From: Tumebacillus sp. BK434
Lineage (GTDB): Bacteria > Bacillota > Bacilli > Tumebacillales > Tumebacillaceae
Direction: 5' to 3'
Length of the DNA: 64,000 nucleotides
NCBI RefSeq assembly: GCF_004340785.1
Contig: NZ_SLXS01000003.1
Coordinates: forward strand, 33,689-97,688
Part shown: one piece after another, positions 41,749 through 50,524 of the stretch
Layout: each line of letters begins with the position of its first letter
Numbering within the stretch: position 1 is the first letter of the stretch
Notes under the pieces: generated by a model
Told to the model about the DNA's origin: nothing
The model's input: only the letters and a program-made list of their open reading frames with translations
Databases searched by the model: none
Program-made: the position numbers and the translations under genes

Positions 41749-42528
41749 TTATTCTGCTGCATCAAACCAATTTTTCGCAAAGGTATCGATCTGGCCACTG
41801 TCTTTCATGCCTTGCAGCGCTTTGTTGAAATCGGCGGTGATCTTCGAGTTTTTCGGGAAGGCGATCGCCGAGCCTGCTTCGTCGGTGTTCGGGATCGTGT
41901 TGAATTCCAGATCCGGATTGGCTTTGACAAAACCTTTCGCCACCGTGTCTTCGATGATCGCAGCATCCACGCGGCCCGCTTTGATCTCCTGAATGATCTC
42001 GCCCGTCTTGTTCAGCGGCACGATGTTCAGGCCTTTCATGTCTTTGGCTGCCGTCTCTTGGATCGAGCCGAGCTGCACGGCGACTTTTTTGCCGGAGAGG
42101 GTGTCGGCCGTCTTCAGGTTGGCGCCTTTCTTCGCGACGATCGTGTTTTTCGCTTCATAGTAGATGTCGGAGAAGTCGACGCTCTGCTTGCGCTCTGCGG
42201 TCGGGGTCATGCCCGCCATGACAAAATCGACGGTGCCTGCCTGCAGCGCAGGAATCAGGCCGTTGAAGTCCATGTCTTTGATCTCCAGTTGGTAGCCGAG
42301 CTGATCGGCGATGCTTTTCGCGATGTCGACGTCAAATCCGGCAACTTCGCCGCCCTTGGCAGTATCGTGGAATTCGTACGGCTTGTAGTCGGCCGAGGTG
42401 CCCATCACAATTTTCTTCTTCCCGGTGTCACCGCCGGTGTTGGTGTTGTCATCGGTGCCGCAGGCGACGGTGCCCAGGGCAAGCACTGCGGTCAGTGCGA
42501 TCGTGCAGAGTGTTTTGAACCGTTTCAT
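41749..42528 (-). CDS. Amino-acid ABC transporter substrate-binding lipoprotein
   Basis: A 259-residue lipoprotein of the family 3 solute-binding group. The lipobox is LGTVAC with Cys at about 23. The fold opens with KKKIVMGTSADYKPYEFHD, then GFDVDIAKSIADQLG and VDFVMAGMTPTAERKQSVDFS. It is most like ArtP/FliY-type binders of arginine or other polar amino acids. GGAGGTAAC lies just before the ATG. It leads the three-gene operon, which ends before the cyanophycinase-like gene. Confidence 0.92.
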   Translation of the reverse strand: MKRFKTLCTIALTAVLALGTVACGTDDNTNTGGDTGKKKIVMGTSADYKPYEFHDTAKGGEVAGFDVDIAKSIADQLGYQLEIKDMDFNGLIPALQAGTVDFVMAGMTPTAERKQSVDFSDIYYEAKNTIVAKKGANLKTADTLSGKKVAVQLGSIQETAAKDMKGLNIVPLNKTGEIIQEIKAGRVDAAIIEDTVAKGFVKANPDLEFNTIPNTDEAGSAIAFPKNSKITADFNKALQGMKDSGQIDTFAKNWFDAAE

Positions 42529-42720
42529 CGTATGTTACCTCCTGGTATCAGTGCTGTATTTTAATATGCGATACGAATGGGCATTTCATGAATAACGTTT
42601 TGTATCATACACCCATTTTGCATATTCATGCAATAGGTTCGATTTATATAAAACTTTTCTGATAGTTTGGCACAGGGTATGATAAAGGTATCCAGAACGA
42701 GGAAAGAAGGTCGCGACAAC

Positions 42721-43851
42721 ATGGAACAGAAGTGGACGCAGTATTTTTCCGGGCAGCTCGAAGCGGTGCTGGCCGAGTTGAAAACCTACGTGGAGCTGGA
42801 GACGCCGTCCGACGACAAGGCGCGGATCGACGAGTTGGGGGAGTTGATCGCCGCGCGGTTCGCTGCGCTTGGCTGCACGGTGGAGAAGATTCCACAGGCG
42901 GTGCAGGGCGATCAACTGCGCGTGACCTACGGCGAAGGTGAAGAGCAGATTCTCGTGCTCGGCCATTTTGACACGGTCAAAGAAGTCGGGACGCTCGCGG
43001 CAGAACCGTGGCGCATCGAAGACGGCAAAGCGTACGGCCCCGGCACGTATGACATGAAGTCGGGCATCGTGTTTTCCTATTTTGCCTTGAAGGCGATGAT
43101 CGAGCAGGGGATCAAGCCGCAGAAAAAGCTCGTCTTCTTCTGGAACACCGACGAAGAGATCGGCTCCCCGTCCGGCACGGCGCCGATCGTGGAAGAGGCG
43201 AACAAAAGCGCCTTGGCGCTGGTCATCGAGCCTTGCTACGGGGACGGCTACCTGAAGACTTCGCGCAAGGGCGGCGGCGTGTTTACCGTCCGCGCCAAAG
43301 GCCGGGCCGCGCATGCCGGCAATGAGCACAAGATCGGCATCAATGCGATCGCCGAACTGGCCCATCAGATCGTGACGATCCAAGGCTGGACCGACTATGA
43401 AGCGGGCACGACGCTGTCGGTCGGCAAGATCATCGGCGGCACGACGTTCAACGTCGTACCGGAACATGCGGAGATGGTCGTCGATGTGCGCGTGCAGACG
43501 GCCGCCGAGTCGGAGCGGGTGACAAAGTTGTTCGCCGACCTGCAGCCGGTGCTGCCGGGCGCAGAGCTGCACGTCAGCGGCGAGGTCGACAAGTTCCCGA
43601 TGGAGCGCACGGCGGGCACGGAGCGGCTGTATCTGCATGCGCAGGAGCAGGCGAAGCTGGAAGGCTTCGAGCTGAAGGAGATCGGCGTCGGCGGGGTCAG
43701 CGACGGCAACGTGGCCGCTCTGGCCGGCATCCCGATCCTCGACGGGCTCGGCCCGGTCGGCGACGGTGCGCACGCCTCGCATGAACATATCGTCGTCGAC
43801 GAAATCCCGCGCCGCATCGCGCTCCTGTTGCGGCTGTTGGCGACGCTGTAA
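42721..43851 (+). CDS. M20 family carboxypeptidase (CPG2-like)
   Basis: A 376-residue dinuclear-zinc peptidase of the M20 family, closest to carboxypeptidase G2-like enzymes. Metal and catalytic residues are visible in VLGHFDTVKE, GPGTYDMKSG, NTDEEIGSPSG, VIEPCYGDG and HASHEHIVVDE. A dimerisation lid lies between about residues 180 and 290. The start is the ATG at MEQKWTQYF; the frame continues 18 codons further up without a better site. The next gene begins one base after its stop, so they are coupled. Confidence 0.9.
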   Translation: MEQKWTQYFSGQLEAVLAELKTYVELETPSDDKARIDELGELIAARFAALGCTVEKIPQAVQGDQLRVTYGEGEEQILVLGHFDTVKEVGTLAAEPWRIEDGKAYGPGTYDMKSGIVFSYFALKAMIEQGIKPQKKLVFFWNTDEEIGSPSGTAPIVEEANKSALALVIEPCYGDGYLKTSRKGGGVFTVRAKGRAAHAGNEHKIGINAIAELAHQIVTIQGWTDYEAGTTLSVGKIIGGTTFNVVPEHAEMVVDVRVQTAAESERVTKLFADLQPVLPGAELHVSGEVDKFPMERTAGTERLYLHAQEQAKLEGFELKEIGVGGVSDGNVAALAGIPILDGLGPVGDGAHASHEHIVVDEIPRRIALLLRLLATL

Positions 43852-43852
43852 G

Positions 43853-44389
43853 ATGCGCAAACTGCCGACACAGGAACTCTTGGCGATCTTGAGCGTCTAT
43901 GACTTCTACAGCTGGGACGAGCGGGAGGCGCCCCGCCAGTTTTGGTTTGTGCAAGACTTGGGCCAGCCCGATTTTTACAAAGGCTGGGGTCTGGACGCCG
44001 TGGAAAATCCGCAGGCTGAGCGGCCGCTGACGGTCGAGGAATGGCTGGAGTATGAAGAGCGCTTCTTCAGTTGGCTGAAGAGCCGGGAACAGCTGCTGCT
44101 CCCGGCGATCGTCACGCCGGAGCTGACCAACTGGTGGGAGCCGAACCTGCTCCGCGACTGGATGCTGCCCGACGCCGAGCGCTGCCGGGACCTGCTCGCC
44201 GAAACAGGCGTGATTCACCTCTCGCCGAGCCTCGACCCCGACCTGCGCGGGGCGCTGGTTGAGACGTGGGAAGAGCTGGTCATTTTAGGCAAGATGGCGG
44301 TGCGCGGTCTGCCGCTCCTGTTCTTCAGCGGCGGGAAGCGCGTGTACCGGCTGACCGAATACCTGACCGTGCTGTTGGAAGAGAAATAA
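43853..44389 (+). CDS. Hypothetical protein coupled to the M20 gene
   Basis: A 178-residue soluble protein rich in Trp, Glu and Leu (for example YSWDEREAPRQFWFVQD, SWLKSREQLLLPAIVTPELTNWWEPN is its second region, cut at a turn). No signal peptide or membrane helix is present. The ATG lies one base past the M20 stop, so its translation depends on that gene; the frame runs upstream only as overlap. I do not recognise a family. A strong terminator closes the pair. Confidence 0.75.
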   Translation: MRKLPTQELLAILSVYDFYSWDEREAPRQFWFVQDLGQPDFYKGWGLDAVENPQAERPLTVEEWLEYEERFFSWLKSREQLLLPAIVTPELTNWWEPNLLRDWMLPDAERCRDLLAETGVIHLSPSLDPDLRGALVETWEELVILGKMAVRGLPLLFFSGGKRVYRLTEYLTVLLEEK

Positions 44390-44416
44390 AAAGAGCAGCC
44401 TCTGTGGCTGCTCTTT
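44389..44416. terminator. Bidirectional terminator
   Basis: Stem AAAGAGCAGCC and its complement around TCTGT, then TTTT. It serves the hypothetical gene and the convergent LTA-synthase-like gene. Confidence 0.85.
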
Positions 44417-44421
44417 TGTGT

Positions 44422-46233
44422 TTAGTTCTGACGCTCCGGCAGAGAGCGCATGTATCCGTCGCTCAGCCTCAAGAGCTCCAGCGCCCGCGTAAACTGCGCC
44501 TCGTAGTCGGACACTTTCTCCGTCTCCTCCTGCGTGGCCAGCGAAACCGCTTTTCCGTCATAGTAGTTGAGGCCCGGCACAAACAAAATCTCGTTGTTCA
44601 AAAACGACCCGGACGGCAAATAAAACCGCTCCGGCAGCACGTTTTTGCTGTAGTTGAACAAGTCTTGCCCGAAGTGAATCTGATCGTCCAGCTTCACGCC
44701 GAGCAGGTTGGCGATCGTCGGCATCATGTCGACCTGCCCGCCGGTGGTGGGCACTTCCTGCGCTTTCAGACCCGGCGCTTTGATGAACAGCGGCACGTTA
44801 AACGACTCCAGCGAGGTGTAGTCGGTCTGCAGCCAGTCGGCCATGAACGCCGCTTCCGTCTCGTTCAGCGCGCTGCCGCCCATGCCAAAATGGTCGCCGT
44901 ACAGCATGAGCACCGTGTCATCATACAGTCCGTTCGCTTTCAACAGGGAGATGAAGTGGCCGATCTGCGCATCGACGTACGCCGCCGATTCGATGTAACC
45001 GCCAAGCGGCGTGCCTTCCAGTTCCGGCGGAATGGTGAACACGTTCAATTCCTTCGGCAGTTTGAACGGATGGTGGCTCGACATCGCGATCAGGTTGGCG
45101 TAGATATGCTTGCCGCTCGCCTTCATCTTCTTCAGCTCCGGCACCGTTTTCTCGTACAGAATGCGGTCGGACGCGCCAAACGCGACTTTCTCCTCTTCGC
45201 CAAAGAACTGTTTGTCGAACGTCTTGTCAAAGCCCAGCGCTTCGTACAACTGGTCGCGGTTCCAGAACTCGATGTCGTTCGTGTGGAACGTTGCGCTTTC
45301 GTAGTTGTACGGCTTGAGCAGTTTGGCCATGCTCGGGATGTCCTTGTTGCCAAAGCGCTGTGACATCGCATAATCGCCGACCGGATAGATCGACGTGTTC
45401 AGCATAAACTCGGCGTCCGAAGTGTTGCCCTTGCCGACCTGCTGATAGAAGTTCGGGAAATAGGCGCTTTCCTTGCGCAGCTTGTTCAGGTTCGGCGTGA
45501 CTTCCTTCCCGTCGATCTCAAGGCCGATCAGGAAGTTCTGGAACGATTCGAGCTGCACGACGACCACGTCTTTGTTCTTGGCGACGCCGAAATACTGCGG
45601 CTTTGCCACCGGATCGAGGCCTTTCAGTTCGAAGATGCGCTCCTGCGTAATCTCGCCGATCTGCTCTTCCTCCTGCACCACGCCGCCGACGGCGAGCGCG
45701 AACTGGTAGTTGAAGACGCCCATCTGCTCCGCCTTTTTCATCTCGTTGACGATCTCCTTCTGATCAACCTGCCAGATCGACACGATGACCGCCACCAGCG
45801 ACAACAGCGAGACAGCCGCGTAGTTCAGGCGGCCGATCTTCTTGTTTTTCGGCTGGAATTTCTTGTAGAGGAACAAGAAGGCCAGATCGGTGAAGAACAG
45901 CAGGTACCACGGATTGAAGATCTCTTTGATGCTTTCCGCAACTTCCCCGACCTGTCCTGCCTGCCCCAGCGCCTGGTAGGTCAGGAGCGTGCCGTAAAAA
46001 TCATGGTAGATCGCGATGCTTAAAAACGCGAACGAGAAGATCCCGCTCGCCAAAAAGTACACGGGCAGCCTGCGCTTCCCGGCGATCAGTTCGATCAAAA
46101 AATGGACGAGCAACACAAACGGCAGCTCGCGCAAGAGCAGAATCTTGACGTTGATCTCGCCAAACACCAAGTTCTGAAACACGGCGATCTTGGCCAAAAA
46201 TGCAACAGTAAAGATCATAAACGGATTCATCAT
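44422..46233 (-). CDS. LTA synthase family sulfatase-fold protein
   Basis: A membrane-anchored phosphoglycerol transferase-like enzyme of about 603 residues. Five hydrophobic segments cover roughly the first 160 residues, then an extracellular sulfatase-fold domain. The nucleophile Thr is in GKGNTSDAEFMLNTS; metal-binding features include QLESFQNF, NDIEFWNRD and LYGDHFGMGG. LtaS enzymes polymerise glycerol-phosphate; a role in teichoic acid or other phosphoglycerol transfer is inferred. The start is uncertain: MMNPFMIF has GGGAGG at a long 14-base distance, and the frame extends 16 codons to a TTG. Confidence 0.88.
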   Translation of the reverse strand: MMNPFMIFTVAFLAKIAVFQNLVFGEINVKILLLRELPFVLLVHFLIELIAGKRRLPVYFLASGIFSFAFLSIAIYHDFYGTLLTYQALGQAGQVGEVAESIKEIFNPWYLLFFTDLAFLFLYKKFQPKNKKIGRLNYAAVSLLSLVAVIVSIWQVDQKEIVNEMKKAEQMGVFNYQFALAVGGVVQEEEQIGEITQERIFELKGLDPVAKPQYFGVAKNKDVVVVQLESFQNFLIGLEIDGKEVTPNLNKLRKESAYFPNFYQQVGKGNTSDAEFMLNTSIYPVGDYAMSQRFGNKDIPSMAKLLKPYNYESATFHTNDIEFWNRDQLYEALGFDKTFDKQFFGEEEKVAFGASDRILYEKTVPELKKMKASGKHIYANLIAMSSHHPFKLPKELNVFTIPPELEGTPLGGYIESAAYVDAQIGHFISLLKANGLYDDTVLMLYGDHFGMGGSALNETEAAFMADWLQTDYTSLESFNVPLFIKAPGLKAQEVPTTGGQVDMMPTIANLLGVKLDDQIHFGQDLFNYSKNVLPERFYLPSGSFLNNEILFVPGLNYYDGKAVSLATQEETEKVSDYEAQFTRALELLRLSDGYMRSLPERQN

Positions 46234-46290
46234 CAGCAGCCCGTCTGCCTCCCCTCTTGAAAAGCGGCAACCAACCGGCAAAAGAGCAAC

Positions 46291-47232
46291 CTATGCCGGC
46301 TGCCCTTTTGCGATTTCCCCTTGTTGTCGTTTCATGTTGACTTTCCCTTGTGATGTCCCAAGGTAGATCGCAAAAAATGCCATCAGAAAACCAATGCCAT
46401 GCACCCAGGTAATCGACTCGCCGAGCAGCAGGACGGAGAACAGCAGGCTCATGATCGGCATCCCGTTCAAAAACATCGCCGTCCGCCCCGCTCCGATCAG
46501 GCGAATCCCGGAGTTCCACCAGATCGCACCCAATGCTGTCGCGACCCAGCCGGAGAAGATCAGCACGCCCCAGACGAACCAATCGGCCGGCAGTGCGGCA
46601 ACTTCCCCCGTGATGAAGCTCTTTCCCCCGGTGAAGCACAGCAACAGCACCGTCGCCAGCACGTGGCTGTAGCCGGTCACGACCATCACCGGAACGGTCT
46701 GGGTTGCTTTTTTGATGATCAGCCCGGAGATCACGTAGACCAGCATCGACAGGAAGATCAGCAGCTCGCCCGTTCCGAACGCCAGCGACGCCGTCTGTTC
46801 CCAGGAATCGCCGAAGATGACGAGCGCCACCCCGAGCAGCCCGAGCACGAGTCCGCTGATCTTGCGCCACGTCAACGCTTCACGGAAAATTGCAAACGCA
46901 AGCAGCGAGGTCATCAGCGGATTGAGGCCGAGGATCAGCGACGATGTGGACGCATCGGTCGTCTGGATCCCCGCGCCAAGCAGGATCTGATGCAAGAAGA
47001 TCCCGCTGACCGCGATACCTGCGATGTACAGCCATTCTTTTAACGAAAGCTTTACAAAACCGTACATCTTCCATACTACCACACCGAGCAGCACTGCGGC
47101 TGCTCCAATTCGATACGTGGCAAGCTCCAGCGGCGGAAAGAAGCCGGACAGGTATTTCACCATCACGACATTCAGGCCCCAGATGATGACAACAAATAAT
47201 AGCAGTGACTTGGCCTTTTTTTCCTCGTGCAC
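46291..47232 (-). CDS. EamA/DMT family transporter
   Basis: A 313-residue drug/metabolite transporter with ten hydrophobic segments in two EamA repeats (AKSLLLFVVIIWGLNVV opens the first; PADWFVWGVLIFSGWVATALGAI is in the second). These export amino acids or other metabolites. The GTG start at VHEEKKAKS has GGGAGAG ten bases upstream; the open frame runs further to 47448 without family likeness. A motif resembling the T-box antiterminator lies 150 bases upstream on the same strand (see findings). Confidence 0.88.
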   Translation of the reverse strand: MHEEKKAKSLLLFVVIIWGLNVVMVKYLSGFFPPLELATYRIGAAAVLLGVVVWKMYGFVKLSLKEWLYIAGIAVSGIFLHQILLGAGIQTTDASTSSLILGLNPLMTSLLAFAIFREALTWRKISGLVLGLLGVALVIFGDSWEQTASLAFGTGELLIFLSMLVYVISGLIIKKATQTVPVMVVTGYSHVLATVLLLCFTGGKSFITGEVAALPADWFVWGVLIFSGWVATALGAIWWNSGIRLIGAGRTAMFLNGMPIMSLLFSVLLLGESITWVHGIGFLMAFFAIYLGTSQGKVNMKRQQGEIAKGQPA

Positions 47233-47379
47233 CTTGTGTCCACTCTCCCAGCAAACGTTCCTTCGCAATCCGAAACATTTTCTAATAGAGCATATTATAC
47301 ACGTCGCCAGAGCGAACGCAACAGCATTTTCTTGGCAAGTCGTGTTCGCATGGCAATCACAAAAAAAGGGGGAATTTTC

Positions 47380-47427
47380 ATGCAACGGTTGGTGCAACAG
47401 ACGATGATCGCGGTGCCGCCCGAGTAG
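47380..47427 (+). CDS. Possible 15-residue micropeptide
   Basis: MQRLVQQTMIAVPPE, with a GGGGG site about eight bases upstream and a TAG stop. It is unlike the MERN peptides. Its 3' half lies opposite the T-box-like motif, so sequence constraint could come from the other strand. I keep it as a weak candidate. Confidence 0.25.
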   Translation: MQRLVQQTMIAVPPE

Positions 47428-47589
47428 CTCTGGCGGGCGTGGACGCAAGAGTCGAGCCTGAAATCGGCTCTGGAAGCAGGCGAAGGCATGCTCTGCTGCG
47501 CGCCGGAGAGATCATAGAGCGCCGCGCTGCCAGCTATCAGGCGTCAAAAGCGCATCTCCCGCTGACAGCTTGTCTTGGTTACTACGAAG

Positions 47590-47630
47590 AAGAACCCTCG
47601 CCAGCGATGACCGGAGAGGGTTCTTTCGAT
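47590..47630 (-). terminator. Terminator of the M16 peptidase gene
   Basis: On the minus strand AAGAACCCTC pairs with GAGGGTTCTT around a 16-base loop and is followed by CTTC; the T run is poor. Confidence 0.6.
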
Positions 47631-47642
47631 AGATAGATCGAA

Positions 47643-48863
47643 TCAGTTCGAAGGTTGGTGCGGCCCGACGGTGACTTGAGTCATCTTGTCTGTGTCGAGC
47701 ACTTCGTGGGCGAGGCGCAGCGCTTCTTCCACCGTCACCGCGTCGAGCTCGGCGATGTCCTGCTCGTACTGGCGGTAGGTGCCGAACAGCAGTTCATCGT
47801 CGATCAGCTTGTGGACTTTGTTGCCGAGCTGGTCGCTGCTCATCAGCAGGCTCGATTTGAGCATCGCTTTCGAGCGGAGCAGTTCGTCGGCGGTAATGTC
47901 CGCTTTTAATTTGAACAGTTCGGACTGGATCTCGGCGAGCACGCGGTCCGTCTCGGACGGCTGGCAGCCGGCGTAGATCATGTAGCTGCCGACGTGCGGC
48001 CAGCCGGAGTAGGAGCCGTCGACCTGATAGACCAGTCCCAGCTCGTTGCGCAGGCGCTGGAACAGGCGCGACCAGGAGTCGCCGCCGAGGATCGTCATCG
48101 CCACGTCAAACGCGGGCAAGTCTTTGCGCGTCACTTCCGGCGCCCGGAAGCCGAGGAAGACCTGCTCTTGTTCACAGTCCTCTTCCTCATGGCGGACCTT
48201 GATCTGCGTGAGCGGGACTTCGTGCGGTGCCTTGCGGGTGCGGGTCTCGCTGCCAAAATGCTTGCCGATCACTTCGACCACCTGCTCGTGCTCGACATTG
48301 CCGACGACGCCGACGATCAGGTTGTCAGGCGTATAATGCTCTTTGGCGAATTCCAGCACGGTGCTGCGCGTCAAGCCGTCGAGCGAATCGGGCGTGCCGA
48401 TCGTCGGATGGGCGAAGTCGCCGAGCAGCGCATGATAGGCGAGGTCTTCCCCCCACGCGGACGGGTCGTCCTGGATCATCTTGTATTCTTCTTGGATCAC
48501 GTCTTTTTCTTTGTCGAACTCCTCGGGCGGGACATGGAAATTGGCGATGACGCCGGCAAACACATCCAGTCCCTGCAGCACCGTCTCCGCCGGTCCGTCC
48601 AGCTCATAGGTGGTCGACTCGAAGCCGGTCGACGCGTTGGTCGAGCAGCCGAGCCGGGCAATCTCGTTGCCAAATGCCACCTGATCGAGCTCCGGCGTCC
48701 CTTTGAACACCATGTGTTCGAGGACGTGCGCCACCCCTTGGATCTTCGTCGGCTCCTGGCCGGAGCCGATCCCAAAGCGCAGATGCGCCACGGCGCCGCG
48801 CAGGTAGGGTGTGCGCTCCGTCACGATCTTCAGCCCGTTCGGTAACACTGTCTTGCGAATCAA
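47643..48863 (-). CDS. M16 family zinc peptidase (YmxG-like)
   Basis: A 406-residue mitochondrial-processing-peptidase-like protein. The inverted zinc motif HVLEH is in GVAHVLEHMVFKGTPE, and the third ligand Glu follows in DVIQEEYKMIQDD. The second half has RLFQRLRNELGLVYQVDG, the substrate-binding repeat. The length fits the single-chain Bacillus YmxG (MlpA) group. The start is TTG, with AGGAG about 12 bases upstream. The ArsC-like gene ends 15 bases before it, so the two are in one operon. Confidence 0.92.
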   Translation of the reverse strand: MIRKTVLPNGLKIVTERTPYLRGAVAHLRFGIGSGQEPTKIQGVAHVLEHMVFKGTPELDQVAFGNEIARLGCSTNASTGFESTTYELDGPAETVLQGLDVFAGVIANFHVPPEEFDKEKDVIQEEYKMIQDDPSAWGEDLAYHALLGDFAHPTIGTPDSLDGLTRSTVLEFAKEHYTPDNLIVGVVGNVEHEQVVEVIGKHFGSETRTRKAPHEVPLTQIKVRHEEEDCEQEQVFLGFRAPEVTRKDLPAFDVAMTILGGDSWSRLFQRLRNELGLVYQVDGSYSGWPHVGSYMIYAGCQPSETDRVLAEIQSELFKLKADITADELLRSKAMLKSSLLMSSDQLGNKVHKLIDDELLFGTYRQYEQDIAELDAVTVEEALRLAHEVLDTDKMTQVTVGPHQPSN

Positions 48864-48878
48864 AGGGAGATCACGCTC

Positions 48879-49238
48879 CTAACTGAGCACTTTTGTAAAT
48901 TCTTCTTCTTTAAAACCGACCGTCGCCTTCCCGCCGTGCACGAAGATCGGGCGCTTGACCAGCATGCCATCCGTTGCCAGCAAGTCGAGCATCTCCTCTT
49001 CGCTCATCGTCTTCAGCTTGTCCTTCAAGCCGAGTTCACGGTACTTCTGCCCGCTCGTGTTAAACAGCTTCTTGATGTCGAGACCGCTCTTGGCGAGCAC
49101 TTCGCGCAGCTCTTCCTTGCTCGGAGGCTGTTCTACGATATGACGGTCCGCAAAGGATACGCCGCGCGCTTCCAGCCATTTTTTCGCATTGCGGCAGGTG
49201 CTGCATTTGGGATATTGAAGAAAAAGGGACTCTGCCAT
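48879..49238 (-). CDS. ArsC/Spx-fold protein (YusI-like)
   Basis: A 119-residue thioredoxin-fold protein of the ArsC/Spx/MgsR group. The N-terminal CSTC motif (Cys12, Cys15) sits in QYPKCSTCRNAKKWLE, and RPIFVHGGKATVGF is the usual C-terminal RP loop. Whether it reduces arsenate, acts on RNA polymerase as Spx does, or neither, cannot be told from sequence; the small YusI-like class is uncharacterised. AGGAGG lies nine bases before the ATG. It leads the operon with the M16 peptidase. Confidence 0.88.
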   Translation of the reverse strand: MAESLFLQYPKCSTCRNAKKWLEARGVSFADRHIVEQPPSKEELREVLAKSGLDIKKLFNTSGQKYRELGLKDKLKTMSEEEMLDLLATDGMLVKRPIFVHGGKATVGFKEEEFTKVLS

Positions 49239-49406
49239 TTTTCGTCGCCTCCTTATGTATATGACTGACAATGCCCCCAATGTATCATGTTTGTCCCGGT
49301 TTGTCTAAATGTACGTCCTGTGAACGTGACGGGGGCAACAGTTTTTTCGCAGATTTCAGGGTATGCTGGAAGCATACACCATACTACGGCAAAGGATGAT
49401 GAAACG

Positions 49407-49829
49407 ATGTACCAAGAACCGACTCATGACGAGCTGCGCAACTGGCTGACCGAGACGAAGATCATTGCTGTCGTCGGCCTGTCCGACAAGCCGGAGCGCA
49501 CTTCTTACCTGATCGCCGAAACGATGCAGCAGCGCGGCTACCGCATCATTCCGGTCAACCCGATGGTGGAAGAGGTATTAGGTGAGACTTCTTATCCCAC
49601 ACTGGAAGATGTGCCGGAAGGAATCGACCTCGTCAACGTCTTCCGCAGAAGCGAGGAGCTGTACAGTGTGGTGGAAGCGGCGATCAAGGCAGGGGCAAAA
49701 CGCATCTGGGCGCAATCGGGCGTCTATGATGAGCAGGCGGCCGAGCTCGCCAAGCAAAACGGCGTGGAGATCGTGATGGACCAATGCATCGCCGTCGCGC
49801 ACACACAACTGGTAGGAGGAAAATTCTGA
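49407..49829 (+). CDS. CoA-binding domain protein (YccU-like)
   Basis: A 140-residue Rossmann-fold protein of the CoA-binding family: IIAVVGLSDKPERTSYLIAETM, then YRIIPVNPMVEEVLGETSYPTLEDVP and IWAQSGVYDEQA, ending in the conserved MDQCIAVAH. Members bind CoA; a regulatory or carrier role is presumed. AAAGGA lies ten bases before the ATG. Its TGA overlaps the ATG of the DsbA-like gene. Confidence 0.92.
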   Translation: MYQEPTHDELRNWLTETKIIAVVGLSDKPERTSYLIAETMQQRGYRIIPVNPMVEEVLGETSYPTLEDVPEGIDLVNVFRRSEELYSVVEAAIKAGAKRIWAQSGVYDEQAAELAKQNGVEIVMDQCIAVAHTQLVGGKF

Positions 49830-50407
49830 TGGCCAAACTCGATTTTTACTTCGACTATAACTGCCCGTGGTGCTACCTCGCAGCGTTCACCGTGCGCGAG
49901 CTGGCAGCAGAGGGCGTTGCGATCGACTACCATGTCTGGAAGATGCCCGAAGACGCCACCCCGCCGCCGAAGCCGGAAGGGTATATGGAAGCGGCCGGTC
50001 TGAAGCTGCGCGAACTGCGTGAACAGCTAAACGTCAAGCTGTCCTCCCCGATCCAAAAAGAGACGATCCCGGCACTGACCGCCACCAAGGTCGCCTCCGC
50101 GATGGGCAAGGCGGAAGCGTTCGTCGAAGCGGCGTTCCGCGCGCACTGGGGCGACAAGCAGGACATCTCCGAGGAGTCCCTGCTCGTGCAAATCGCTGCC
50201 GAGATCGGCCTCGACGCTGACAAGTTCCAGAGCGCTCTGCGCGACGGCAGCGGCCGCGCGGCAATGGAAGCAGATCTGCAAAAGGCGAGAGAGCTGAACA
50301 TCGACACGATTCCGTCCTATTTGAACGGCGGCATGCGCCTGTTGATCCACCATTTTGAAGACATGCCGACCCTCGAACAGCTCCGCCAATTGGCACAAAC
50401 CGAATAA
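49829..50407 (+). CDS. DsbA family thiol oxidoreductase (FrnE-like)
   Basis: A 192-residue cytosolic thioredoxin-fold protein with an inserted helical domain. The active site CPWC (Cys12, Cys15) is in YFDYNCPWCYLAAF and the cis-Pro loop in NIDTIPSYLNG. It resembles FrnE/2-hydroxychromene isomerase-like DsbA proteins. No signal peptide. The ATG overlaps the stop of the CoA-binding gene (ATGA type) with GGAGGAAA upstream, so the two are translationally coupled, suggesting a shared thiol/CoA role by inference. Confidence 0.9.
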   Translation: MAKLDFYFDYNCPWCYLAAFTVRELAAEGVAIDYHVWKMPEDATPPPKPEGYMEAAGLKLRELREQLNVKLSSPIQKETIPALTATKVASAMGKAEAFVEAAFRAHWGDKQDISEESLLVQIAAEIGLDADKFQSALRDGSGRAAMEADLQKARELNIDTIPSYLNGGMRLLIHHFEDMPTLEQLRQLAQTE

Positions 50408-50416
50408 ACTGCACAT

Positions 50417-50446
50417 GAAGAGACGTTTTCCGAAAAACGTCTCTTT
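50417..50446 (+). terminator. Terminator of the DsbA-like gene
   Basis: A ten-base stem GAGACGTTTT with its complement and a CCGA-type loop, then TTTG. Confidence 0.8.
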
Positions 50447-50486
50447 GTTGTAAAATGTTAGAAATTCCTTAATGCTTTTGAAAGCT

Positions 50487-50514
50487 TGACATTATTCTGG
50501 CAAGTTGTAAACTT
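50487..50514 (+). promoter_or_regulatory. Promoter of the S1-domain gene
   Basis: A perfect TTGACA and a TAAACT -10, 16 bases apart, in an AT-rich gap. Transcription would start about 100 bases before the S1-domain ATG. Confidence 0.5.
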
Positions 50515-50524
50515 GAAATATGAA

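Larger units (their letters stand above)
47233..47642. other. 410-base gap with a T-box-like motif and a 15-codon ORF
   Basis: Between the EamA and M16 genes no full-size gene is convincing. On the minus strand, GGGCGGCACCGCG at about 47405-47417 matches the T-box consensus GGGTGGNACCGCG except for one base, and is followed by ATCATCGTC. On the plus strand a 15-codon ORF (47380-47427) has AAGGGGG eight bases before its ATG. The M16 terminator lies at 47590-47630. The two readings overlap and probably only one is real. Confidence 0.35.

Noticed and set aside
47439-47636. A 65-codon ORF in the gap before the M16 gene
   Set aside because: It starts at a GTG without a ribosome site and runs through the terminator hairpin.
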